Of a stretch of DNA of 64,000 nt, positions 21,744-30,188 are shown piece after piece. The notes beneath the pieces are model-generated. The model did not search any database. It was not told where the DNA came from and saw only the letters and a program-made list of their open reading frames with translations. Made by a program: the position numbers and the translations under genes. The DNA is taken from positions 62,001 to 126,000 of the forward strand of contig JACPGB010000012.1 of the NCBI GenBank assembly GCA_016182655.1, read 5' to 3'. This DNA is from Deltaproteobacteria bacterium (lineage in GTDB: Bacteria; Desulfobacterota; GWC2-55-46). Within the stretch, counting starts at the first letter, position 1. Every line of letters begins with the position of its first letter.

Positions 21744-22508
21744 ATGCTCTCCTACAAGGCCATATATGTTATAACGCTCCGCGAGTTCAAGCGGTTCTTC
21801 CGCCAGAAGGGCCGTCTCATCGTCTCGCTCGCGCGCCCGCTCATCTGGCTCTTTATCGTTGGCTCGGGCTTTACAAAGCTCGTCGGCTCGGGCGGGAACG
21901 TCGAATACATACAGTTTATACTCCCCGGCATCGTCGGCATGACGATACTATTCAGCTCCATATTCTCGACGATCTCCGTCGTCTGGGACAGGGAGTTCGG
22001 CTTTCTTAGAGAGATGCTCGTTTCTCCTGTCTCAAGGGTGACCATCGTATTCGGGAAGCTCCTCAGCGGCACGGCGTTATCGGCCTTTCAGGGCGCGGCG
22101 CTCCTACTCATCGCGCCGTTTCTGGGTCTGCATCTCGGTATCGACGGATTTCTCGCGATGCTCATCCTCATGTCGCTCGTCTCGCTCGCGATAACCGCGC
22201 TCGGGTTATTCGTCGCCTCATTTCTCTCGTCCCTTGAAGGGTTCAACGTGATCATGAACTTCATAGTGCTGCCGATGTTTTTCCTCTCCGGCGCGCTCTA
22301 CCCGGTAGATTCTCTCCCCATGTACATAAAGATATTCTCTTTCGCGAACCCGCTCTGCTACGGCGTGGACGCGTTCAAGCACGTGCTTCTGCCGGAGTCA
22401 GGGAGGCTTGCCGCCGAGTTCCCGCTCATATTCGATATCGCGTTTATCGCCGTATTCTCCGTGGTATTCACGTTCCTCTCCGCGCTCGTATTCGAGAGAA
22501 AGAAGTAG
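21744..22508 (+). CDS. ABC-2 type transporter permease
   Basis: Six-TM ABC-2 permease pattern; immediately downstream of its ATPase. Confidence 0.9.
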   Translation: MLSYKAIYVITLREFKRFFRQKGRLIVSLARPLIWLFIVGSGFTKLVGSGGNVEYIQFILPGIVGMTILFSSIFSTISVVWDREFGFLREMLVSPVSRVTIVFGKLLSGTALSAFQGAALLLIAPFLGLHLGIDGFLAMLILMSLVSLAITALGLFVASFLSSLEGFNVIMNFIVLPMFFLSGALYPVDSLPMYIKIFSFANPLCYGVDAFKHVLLPESGRLAAEFPLIFDIAFIAVFSVVFTFLSALVFERKK

Positions 22509-22509
22509 C

Positions 22510-23346
22510 ATGGGGACCCTCTTCGTCGTCTCTACACCCATCGGTAACCTCGAGGACATCACGCTCCGCGCGCTCCGGGTCCTTAAAGAGGCGGGGCTCA
22601 TAGCCGCCGAGGACACGCGGCATACAAAAAAGCTCCTTGCCCATTACGGCATAGGGACGCCTCTGACGAGCTACCACGAGCACAACGAGAGGGAAAAGGC
22701 GAAGGAGCTCGTGGATAGGCTCAAAAACGGGGTCGATATAGCGTTAGTATCCGACGCCGGGACGCCGGGGATATCCGACCCCGGTTACAGGCTCATACAT
22801 CTCGCGATAGAAAATTCCGTACAGGTCGTTTCGATACCCGGGCCTTCGGCGCTCATGGCCGCGCTATCGGTCTCCGGCCTTCCGTTGGACGAGTTCACCT
22901 TCAAGGGCTTCGCACCATCAGGAGAGGCGCGGAGAGCCTTCTTTCTCGCAATGAAAGGGACCGGCCGCACATACGCATTTTACGAGTCCCCCAACCGGCT
23001 CGTCGACACATTGAAAGACATGGTCGCGCTCATGGAGGACGCCGATGTATCGATTGCCAGAGAGATGACCAAGCTCCACGAGGAGGTCATAAGGGGCAAG
23101 GCTGAAGAGGTCTACCGTTCCTTGACAGGCCGGGAGATAAGGGGCGAGGTCGTCGTAATATTGCACGCGCGTGAGGAGAAGATAAAAGAGGCGGATATGG
23201 CCTCCGAGATAGAATCGCTCCTTAAAGAGGGTTTCAGGCTTAACGATGTAGTTAAGGCTGTGGCGAAGGAATCGGGCGCGCCTCGCGCCCAGGTATACAA
23301 AGAGGCGTTGAGGGTGCAGGAGGCATTGAAAGGGGAGGGGAAATGA
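22510..23346 (+). CDS. rsmI: 16S rRNA (cytidine1402-2'-O)-methyltransferase RsmI
   Basis: MGTLFVVSTPIGNLEDITLRALRVLKEAGLIAAEDTRHTKKLLAHYGI; start reassigned to 22510. Confidence 0.95.
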   Translation: MGTLFVVSTPIGNLEDITLRALRVLKEAGLIAAEDTRHTKKLLAHYGIGTPLTSYHEHNEREKAKELVDRLKNGVDIALVSDAGTPGISDPGYRLIHLAIENSVQVVSIPGPSALMAALSVSGLPLDEFTFKGFAPSGEARRAFFLAMKGTGRTYAFYESPNRLVDTLKDMVALMEDADVSIAREMTKLHEEVIRGKAEEVYRSLTGREIRGEVVVILHAREEKIKEADMASEIESLLKEGFRLNDVVKAVAKESGAPRAQVYKEALRVQEALKGEGK

Positions 23347-23645
23347 AAAAGGTATTACTCGGGATAATAATAGGGATAATCGCTCTGGCCGCGTTTCTTT
23401 ACTTCGGCGGAGGGAGATACCTGAGGGTCTTCGGCGCGAAGACCGAGGAGGCCGGCGAAAAGCTTGAGAAGTACGAAAAAGAGATGAAAAAAGAGGCCGA
23501 GGTCATCAAAGAGAGCGCCAAGGAGGCCGGGGAGACTATTAAAGAAAAGGCTGGCGACGCCAAAGAGGCAGTGAAGGATACGGCGGAAGGGGCCAGGGAG
23601 GCGGTCTCAAAGGCGAAGGAGAAGGCGAAGGGGTGGACGAAGTAG
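23343..23645 (+). CDS. Small protein with N-terminal TM and amphipathic LEA/apolipoprotein-like tail
   Basis: One hydrophobic helix then Lys/Glu/Ala-rich KEAGETIKEKAGDAKEAVKDTAEGAREAV; overlaps rsmI stop. Confidence 0.6.
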   Translation: MKKVLLGIIIGIIALAAFLYFGGGRYLRVFGAKTEEAGEKLEKYEKEMKKEAEVIKESAKEAGETIKEKAGDAKEAVKDTAEGAREAVSKAKEKAKGWTK

Positions 23646-23694
23646 GGGGGCTATACGGTTAATGCTTTTATGTCTTCTAAAAAAGGCCAGAATA

Positions 23695-23774
23695 CGACCC
23701 CTCCAGGCCTCCCCTTGTAAAGGGGAGGATCTCTACAAATCCCCTCCTTACCAAGGAGGGGCCGGAGGAGGTCG
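23695..23774. repeat. CCCCTCC/GGAGGGG palindromic intergenic repeat, copy A
   Basis: CCTCCCCTTGTAAAGGGGAGG and CCCCTCCTTACCAAGGAGGGG. Confidence 0.75.
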
Positions 23775-23881
23775 TCTTTGCTTTCAGACCACCCCGCTCT
23801 AAGGCGCTTATCCGCGAAACCGGGTTCCCGATCAAAACCTCGGGCATGACGAAATAACCGGCCACATTAATTACGGAACGC

Positions 23882-24457
23882 TCACTTTACCTCGAACCTG
23901 AACGTCGCGTCTATCGGCTCTGTCCCGATGTATATGTCCCTGACCGCAAGCTCCGCCTCTTCCATCCCTTCCCCGAACGGCTTGAAGATGAGGAGCTTGG
24001 AGACTTTTTCACCGGGGGAGAGTGTTGTAGAGACGTCGTAGAACCTGCCCCGCATTTTTGACAATTCCTGCTCGCCGCCCTCGGCCCCGGCTTTCAAGTC
24101 ATAGAGGTCGGTATAGTCGATGGGTTTCAGGTAACTCGATTCGTCGTCGGTGAGAAGCGTCGTAGAGGGGTCGTACTGTATCCTTACCTTCGATCTGTTC
24201 ACTATCTCCATGTTGAAGACGGCGTACTTCAATTTTATGAGCTCGTCGAGTATCGCAACGCCGCCTCCGTCTTTTACCGCCCGCACGCGGACGCTAATGG
24301 AATCGTTCTCGAAGACGCTTTCGTCGCTCTCCCTGTGGTAGCCCGCGCCCATGTCGTCAACGGGCAAAAGCGCGCCTGTCTTCGGAGTCGATGAACAGCC
24401 CGCAATGACAAGAAAGACGATCAACGCCGATATGCGGATAATGACGGAGGCCCTCAA
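23882..24457 (-). CDS. Putative lipoprotein of unknown function
   Basis: MRASVIIRISALIVFLVIAGCSS has a lipobox. Likely TTG start overlapping the acylphosphatase TGA stop (TTGA); the longer track ORF runs into the acylphosphatase gene. Confidence 0.7.
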   Translation of the reverse strand: MRASVIIRISALIVFLVIAGCSSTPKTGALLPVDDMGAGYHRESDESVFENDSISVRVRAVKDGGGVAILDELIKLKYAVFNMEIVNRSKVRIQYDPSTTLLTDDESSYLKPIDYTDLYDLKAGAEGGEQELSKMRGRFYDVSTTLSPGEKVSKLLIFKPFGEGMEEAELAVRDIYIGTEPIDATFRFEVK

Positions 24458-24744
24458 TATGTGTTGAACCTCGTCATGGATTTGAACTCGTCGAACTCCC
24501 CCTGGAACTCCTCCCAGGTAACTATCACATCGTCGACGCGCGCGCGAATCGGCCCTATCCTGCACCACTCGATGACCTTTATTACATCGGCCTCTTCGCC
24601 TTCGAACACCGCCTCGACGGTCCCGTCCGGCTTGTTCTTTACCCACCCCGAGACGTTGTGCTTCTCCGCGACCTCGGCGGTGGTGGCCCTGTAGTAAACG
24701 CCCTGGACGTCTCCCTCTACTATGATGTGAGCGCGTTTTTTCAT
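24454..24744 (-). CDS. Acylphosphatase
   Basis: RAHIIVEGDVQGVYYRATTAEVAEKHNVSGWVKNKPDGTVEAVFEG. Confidence 0.93.
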   Translation of the reverse strand: MKKRAHIIVEGDVQGVYYRATTAEVAEKHNVSGWVKNKPDGTVEAVFEGEEADVIKVIEWCRIGPIRARVDDVIVTWEEFQGEFDEFKSMTRFNTY

Positions 24745-24883
24745 ATTTCAAACCTATCATAAAATACAGGCATTGGCAACCCCGGCACGGACCGGGGTTG
24801 GGGAGTTTTCTTCGGACTATGCCTCAAAGGGGCGGGGCGATGCTTTTAAACCTTGAAGGCATGTCGTCGCAAGGGTATTATGG

Positions 24884-26227
24884 TTGATGGAGGCGGACTT
24901 GAATAAAGAGATAGTCATAATCGGCGGAGGGCTCGCGGGCTCTGAAGCCGCGTATCAGATACTTAAGCGCGGGGGCCGCGCGCGTATCATCGAGATGAAG
25001 CCGGTTAAATACTCTCCGGCCCATACGCTCCCGACATTCGCCGAGCTCGTCTGCAGTAACTCGCTTAAGTCCGACGCAATCGAGAACGCCTCCGGGCTAC
25101 TTAAGGAAGAGATGCGCCTCATGGGCTCGCTCGTGATCATGGCGGCGGAGGCCACACGCGTCCCAGCCGGGAAGACGCTTGCGGTCGACAGGACGGAGTT
25201 CTCCAAATACATAACCAACGAGCTGGAGCGCATGGGCGCGGTGATAGAAAGGGTAGAGGCCGTCTCCATACCCGAGGAGAGGCCGCTTGTCATCGCCACA
25301 GGCCCGCTCACGTCAGACGTTTTCGCGGCGGCCGTCTCAAACCTCATCGGAAGGGAGAGGCTCTTCTTCCATGATGCCGTCGCCCCGATCGTCTACAAGG
25401 AGTCCATCGATTTTGAGAAGGCCTTCAAGGCGTCGCGCTACGGCAAGGGTGGGGACGACTACATAAACTGCCCGTTCACCGAAGTCGAGTACGAAAGGTT
25501 CTACTCGGCGTTGACTACTGCCGAGGGGTTCGCGGGCCACGGGTTCGACAGTCTCAAATACTTCGAAGGCTGCATGCCCATAGAAGAGCTCGGGAGACGC
25601 GGCCCCAAGACGCTCCTCTTCGGGCCGATGAGGCCGGTCGGGCTCAGGGACCCGCGGACGGACGCGCGCCCGTTCGCGATCGTCCAGCTCCGTAGGGAAA
25701 ACCTCGAAGACACCCTCTACAACATCGTCGGATTCCAGACGAGGATGACTATCCCGGAGCAGAAGAGGGTCCTGAGGCTCATACCCGGCCTTGAGAACGC
25801 GGAGTTCGCGAGGTTCGGCAAACTCCACCGGAATAGCTACATCGATTCGCCGTCGCTCCTGCATAAGTCACTGCAATTGAAGGACGACAGTAATATTTTT
25901 TTTGCGGGGCAGATGACAGGCGTGGAAGGGTATGTGGAATCGGCCGTCTCCGGGCTCCTCGCGGGCATGAACGCCTGGAGACTGGCAGAGGGCAGGGAGA
26001 CCGCCGCCCCGCCTCCGACGACAATGACAGGCGCGCTCCTTGCGCATATAACCGCCCCGTCAAAGGACTTCCAGCCCATGAACGCGAACATGGGGCTACT
26101 CCCGGAACTGCCCGGCAAGGACAGGAGGGAGCGTCAGGCCGAGAGGGCCTTGAAAGATATGAAGGCCTGGGTCCTCGCCGGGTCCTTGCCGGACGGGCAA
26201 ATTTCGTCTCCAGCGCCAGAGGTTTGA
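24884..26227 (+). CDS. trmFO: Methylenetetrahydrofolate-tRNA-(uracil-5-)-methyltransferase TrmFO
   Basis: IVIIGGGLAGSEAAYQILKRGG, TFAELVCSNSLKSD, GQMTGVEGYVESAVSGLLAG. Last ~16 codons lie in the repeat at 26181. Confidence 0.93.
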   Translation: MMEADLNKEIVIIGGGLAGSEAAYQILKRGGRARIIEMKPVKYSPAHTLPTFAELVCSNSLKSDAIENASGLLKEEMRLMGSLVIMAAEATRVPAGKTLAVDRTEFSKYITNELERMGAVIERVEAVSIPEERPLVIATGPLTSDVFAAAVSNLIGRERLFFHDAVAPIVYKESIDFEKAFKASRYGKGGDDYINCPFTEVEYERFYSALTTAEGFAGHGFDSLKYFEGCMPIEELGRRGPKTLLFGPMRPVGLRDPRTDARPFAIVQLRRENLEDTLYNIVGFQTRMTIPEQKRVLRLIPGLENAEFARFGKLHRNSYIDSPSLLHKSLQLKDDSNIFFAGQMTGVEGYVESAVSGLLAGMNAWRLAEGRETAAPPPTTMTGALLAHITAPSKDFQPMNANMGLLPELPGKDRRERQAERALKDMKAWVLAGSLPDGQISSPAPEV

Positions 26228-26450
26228 GTTGATTATATGAGGCTCCGGATACTTTGGCCCCGCGCCGAGCGGTCCTTGCCGGACGGGCAAATTTCGTCTC
26301 CAGCGCCAGAGGTTTGAGTTGATTATACGAGGCTCCGGATACTTTGGCCCCGCGCCGAGCGGGTCCTCGCCGGACTGGCAAATCCGTATTAGTCGACTCT
26401 GCGTTTGAGAGTCCTGAGGAACCCGATGTGAAGTTGGCCCCGCGCCCAGC
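26181..26450 (+). repeat. Tandem array of three ~90 bp REP/BIME-like units
   Basis: Units 26181-26270 and 26271-26360 look identical except TATATGA/TATACGA; 26361-26450 is diverged. Each starts GGTCCT(T/C)GCCGGACGGGCAAA (or variant) and ends TTGGCCCCGCGCCGAGC (or variant). Confidence 0.9.
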
Positions 26451-26499
26451 GGGAATCACTTGAAACCGGGACTGGAATCTGATATAGATAAGGAATCAT

Positions 26500-27060
26500 A
26501 TGGATAAGAGAAAAGAGATACTCCTTACGGCTCTCCGCGAAAAGGACGAGCCTATAAGGAAGCTCGCGGCGGACGCCCTCGAAAAACTCGAGATAAGGTC
26601 CAAGCTCGAGCACTTCGAAAGAAAGATAGACTCCGGCGAGATGCTTGAGAAGATCCGCGCGGTCTACGCTCTTGCGGACTTAAAGGGCCCCAAGGTCGCC
26701 GAGCTCCTTTCAAAGGCCCTTAAGGACCCGGCCGAGGATGTCCGGGCCGCGGCGGTCCGTGTGCTCGCGAATAAGGGCGAGGCGGCTCTTCCGCTCCTCG
26801 TTGAGGCGCTTAAAGACCAGGCCCCGATAGTAGCGAGGGCTTCGGCCGACGCGCTCAGCAATTATCAGGACGCCAGACTTCTCGGCCCGCTCATGCAGGC
26901 GTTGAAGAACCCGGACATAGGGGTCGTCGAGAGGGCGCTCGACTGCATAGGGAGATTAGGGGACAAGAGGGCAGAAGAGGCGATGGCCTTCTTCGCGGTA
27001 AAGGGGAACAGGAAGCTCAAGTCCATTGCCATAAAGGCGCTGGGCGAGATGGACCGGTAA
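26500..27060 (+). CDS. HEAT-repeat protein
   Basis: Repeats such as LKDPAEDVRAAAVRVLANKGEAALPLLVEALKDQAPIVARASADAL. Confidence 0.8.
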   Translation: MDKRKEILLTALREKDEPIRKLAADALEKLEIRSKLEHFERKIDSGEMLEKIRAVYALADLKGPKVAELLSKALKDPAEDVRAAAVRVLANKGEAALPLLVEALKDQAPIVARASADALSNYQDARLLGPLMQALKNPDIGVVERALDCIGRLGDKRAEEAMAFFAVKGNRKLKSIAIKALGEMDR

Positions 27061-27087
27061 GGCAAGCCCATAAATCGTATACAAAAC

Positions 27088-27120
27088 AAAGGCGGGACTT
27101 GAGAGTCCCGCCTTTTCATT
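27088..27120 (+). terminator. Terminator after the HEAT-repeat gene (possibly bidirectional)
   Basis: AAAGGCGGGACT-TGAG-AGTCCCGCCTTTTC followed by ATTTTTT. Confidence 0.8.
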
Positions 27121-27171
27121 TTTTATGGATATTGAATCTTTGTCTCTCCGGCCCTTGCAGGCCCGACTTCG

Positions 27172-28503
27172 TCAGACAGCCTGCGCCGCCTCTTTCTCGA
27201 AAAACGACCCGAGGTCCGTCGATGTCGTCGCGGGGTTGACCGTCGAGACTATCTCCTTGTCGGTCGTAGAGAGGTCCAATTCAAACGGGTTCTCGACTAT
27301 GACGCCTTCGGCGTCGTAGAGTATCTTTACTACAGGGCTCTCCTGCTTCTCCGCGTTCAGCTTCGTCACTATGCCGACCTCGTTCGTGGTGAGGCGGACC
27401 ATGGTGCCGACCGGGTAGACGCCTATCATATTGATGAAGGCTTTGAGCGTATCGGGATTGAAGTGCCTCCCCGAGAAGTTGTTCATGACCTTAATCGCTT
27501 CTACCGGGCTGTGGGGCTGCTGGTAGACGCGCAGCGTCGTGAGCGCGTCGTAGGCGTCAGATATCGTGATGAGCTGGCTTAAGGGATGGAGCGACGAGGT
27601 CGTCTGCGGATACCCCGAGTGGTCGTACTTTATGTGGTGCTCGTATATGAGCCTGCCGATGGTCTCGTCGAGCCCGTTCATGCGCTTGGCTATGTTCGAG
27701 CCCAGAAGCGGGTGCTCTTTTATCTTTTCCCATTCCTCGGAGGAAAGGCCGCCGGGCTTCCTGATGATGTTCTCGGCGACCCCGGTCTTGCCGACGTCGT
27801 GAAGGAGCGCCGCGACTCCGACCGCGTGGAGGTCGTCCTTGGGAAGCCCCATGGCTCTGCCGAGGGCGAGCGCCATGATGGAAACGTTGACCGAGTGGTT
27901 GTAGAGGTAATTGTCGTAGTTCTTTATCATGGTGAGGCCGAGGATGGCGTTCTGGTCCGAGAAGACCGTCTCGGTTATCTCATCGACTATGGTCTTTATG
28001 GGCTCGGACCTCGGGATCTTCCCCATCCTCACTTCGCCCATGACGTTCTTGACTACCTCAACGGCCCCGTTGTATATCTCGAGGACGTTCCTCTTGCCCA
28101 TGGGCACGGACTTCAAGGTTATGTGGGTCACGCCCTTTGTGTGGAGCTCCCTCTGCAGTTCCTTGCCCTGGACAGGCTGGCCCGCGAGTATGTCGAAGAC
28201 CGCGGTGAGTTCCTTTACGGTAGCGCCTCTCTCGAATATGATGGCGTCGACGTTCTTGTCCGCCATGTACTGGAGGACGTCGGGGTAGAGCTTGTCGCCG
28301 TCCTGTATCAAGGTATCCTCGAACGTGAGTGTTTCGTGCAATATGCCGATGGCGATGTTGTTCAAGGCCTTGAGCTCGTCGGATATGAGCTGGAAGGTCT
28401 TGTTCACGGGCGCGGCTATGGCCGGGTGCCCGGGCGGGTAGAGCTTTTTGCTTTTCAGCGCCGAGTTTATGGACTTAAGGATGAGTTCGCTTGAGTCACT
28501 CAT
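27172..28503 (-). CDS. HD-GYP-type phosphohydrolase with N-terminal YPxGHP domain (degenerate GYP signature)
   Basis: LLHDVGKTGVAENIIRKPGGLSSEEWEKIKEHPLLG and HHIKYDHSGYPQ; N-terminus contains KLYPPGHPAIAAPVNK. Confidence 0.85.
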   Translation of the reverse strand: MSDSSELILKSINSALKSKKLYPPGHPAIAAPVNKTFQLISDELKALNNIAIGILHETLTFEDTLIQDGDKLYPDVLQYMADKNVDAIIFERGATVKELTAVFDILAGQPVQGKELQRELHTKGVTHITLKSVPMGKRNVLEIYNGAVEVVKNVMGEVRMGKIPRSEPIKTIVDEITETVFSDQNAILGLTMIKNYDNYLYNHSVNVSIMALALGRAMGLPKDDLHAVGVAALLHDVGKTGVAENIIRKPGGLSSEEWEKIKEHPLLGSNIAKRMNGLDETIGRLIYEHHIKYDHSGYPQTTSSLHPLSQLITISDAYDALTTLRVYQQPHSPVEAIKVMNNFSGRHFNPDTLKAFINMIGVYPVGTMVRLTTNEVGIVTKLNAEKQESPVVKILYDAEGVIVENPFELDLSTTDKEIVSTVNPATTSTDLGSFFEKEAAQAV

Positions 28504-30107
28504 TTGCTTTTCTTCTCTCTTCCCTCAAGGATTCTTCTGCACGCGGTATAAAGCTCGACCGAGGCGTCATTGCAAGCCTCTTGGATGGCCTTGTATGCCT
28601 CCTCGGTGCCGATAGCGCCGAGCGAGTGGGCGGCGAGTATCCGCACCTCCTCGTTCGACTTTTTTCCGAACCAGACCTTCTTGAAGAGGAGCTTCGTCAG
28701 GTACGGCACCGCTTTATCGCTCCCTATGTGCCCGAGCGCCCTTATAGCCTCTCTCTTGGGCTCATGGGCCTCTCCGAGCGGCTCCTTCCTTAACGCTATC
28801 TCGCCGAGCAGGTCGACGACCGATGGGTCTTTGAGGACCCCGAGCGAGATTATGGCCTGCGCCACAATCGATGGGTCTTCCTCTCCAAGAGTCTTTATGA
28901 GTATAGTGGTCGCCCTCGGCCCGCCGATCTTCACGAGGCTTTTCAAGACCTCTTTCTTTATCCTCGGCTCGGGGTTAGAGTACGCCGTCTCTATCGCGTT
29001 AAGCGATTCCGGGTCCTTGAGCTCGCCGAGCAACCCGACCATCTGCCTTATTACGTACCATTCGGGGTGGTTGAGCCTCTCCTCGATGAGCGGCCTTACC
29101 GGCTTTCCGAAGCGGATTATGAGATTAAAGAGGTTTCGTCTCGTAACCGCGTCATCGGAGTCTGTTATCGCGTCAAGGAGCGCCCTTGCGGCTTCCTCTC
29201 CGGCGAAGATGAGGATGCTGTTTATCACTCCCCGGTGCCGCTCGTCCTTTAAGGCGAGCCTCTGCACCAGATAAATAATCATATCATGATTGAGAAAAGA
29301 CCTCAATCTCTCGGCGGCGAGCGTCCTTATGTCGTCGGCGAGCCTGGGGTGAGTGGAGAGGTGCTCGACGAAGACGAGGCACGCGGGGAATATCTCGTCG
29401 AGCCGCTTCTCCATGAGTATCGGCTCGGCCTTCTCCTTGAGCCTCACGGAGAGGTCCTGGTATTTGATGAAGTCCCTCTCGTTCCTGATGAGCGATAATA
29501 TTTCAGCGAAGGTCGTCTCTTCGGCCTGCTCCTCTTCCTTGGGCGGCGGGGGTTTTTCCTCTTCCTGCGACTGGGACTCCCCGGGTGCCTCTTCCGCCTT
29601 TTTCTTCTCCTCCGCGAGTTCCTTCCTCTCCTTCTCCTGCTTCTCCTCGAGCTCCTTCTTTATCCGGAGGAGGTCCTCGGGCCTTAAGGCGTTTATGAGC
29701 ACGCCGGTGACGTCCTTGAGCGCGAAGACCGCTTCGGCCCCGCCCTGCTCAAGAAGGCCGTCAGGCTCGAGCTTGATGATGGAAAGGAGGACCTTGAGCT
29801 CGGCGACGGTGAGCCTCGGCGAAAAGGTTATCTCCTTTATGCGCCTGAAGAATAGTTTTTTGGCGAGGGCGGCGACCTCGGCGCTTCCAGGCGCCACCGG
29901 GGTCTTGTCTTCGTAGAAGCCCTTCTGGTCTATCTTCCATTTTATCTCGCCCTGGACCTCGAGCGACTTTCTAAACAGCAGATAACATTTCTGAACGGCG
30001 GCGTCGAGCTGAGGATGCCCCTCAGGGTAAAAATTATGCATCTTGACAGCCTTGTTGAGTTCAATTAGTATGTTCGTGTAGCTCGGGATTTCTATAGACA
30101 TATCCAT
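28500..30107 (-). CDS. HEAT-repeat protein with N-terminal YPxGHP domain
   Basis: N-terminus NFYPEGHPQLDAAVQK resembles the adjacent HD-GYP protein. Acidic/Pro linker then HEAT repeats. Overlaps the HD-GYP start (ATGA). Confidence 0.75.
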   Translation of the reverse strand: MDMSIEIPSYTNILIELNKAVKMHNFYPEGHPQLDAAVQKCYLLFRKSLEVQGEIKWKIDQKGFYEDKTPVAPGSAEVAALAKKLFFRRIKEITFSPRLTVAELKVLLSIIKLEPDGLLEQGGAEAVFALKDVTGVLINALRPEDLLRIKKELEEKQEKERKELAEEKKKAEEAPGESQSQEEEKPPPPKEEEQAEETTFAEILSLIRNERDFIKYQDLSVRLKEKAEPILMEKRLDEIFPACLVFVEHLSTHPRLADDIRTLAAERLRSFLNHDMIIYLVQRLALKDERHRGVINSILIFAGEEAARALLDAITDSDDAVTRRNLFNLIIRFGKPVRPLIEERLNHPEWYVIRQMVGLLGELKDPESLNAIETAYSNPEPRIKKEVLKSLVKIGGPRATTILIKTLGEEDPSIVAQAIISLGVLKDPSVVDLLGEIALRKEPLGEAHEPKREAIRALGHIGSDKAVPYLTKLLFKKVWFGKKSNEEVRILAAHSLGAIGTEEAYKAIQEACNDASVELYTACRRILEGREKKSK

Positions 30108-30133
30108 GTTTTTTAATATTTTTTATAAAAGTC

Positions 30134-30161
30134 ATATTAGCAAAACTGGCATGATTGTCAA
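30134..30161 (-). promoter_or_regulatory. Promoter for the HEAT/HD-GYP operon
   Basis: On the minus strand: TTGACA - 16 nt - TAATAT. Confidence 0.45.
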
Positions 30162-30188
30162 TTGTAAACATCGTGTTTGACGGGCTCA

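Noticed and set aside
24461-24694. 77-aa + strand ORF opposite acylphosphatase
   Set aside because: Antisense shadow of a clearly recognisable acylphosphatase.
25779-26459. Antisense ORF with an internal protein repeat (ARRGAKVSGASYNQLKPLALETKFARPAR twice)
   Set aside because: The repeat is just the translation of the 90 bp tandem units, and the rest overlaps trmFO.
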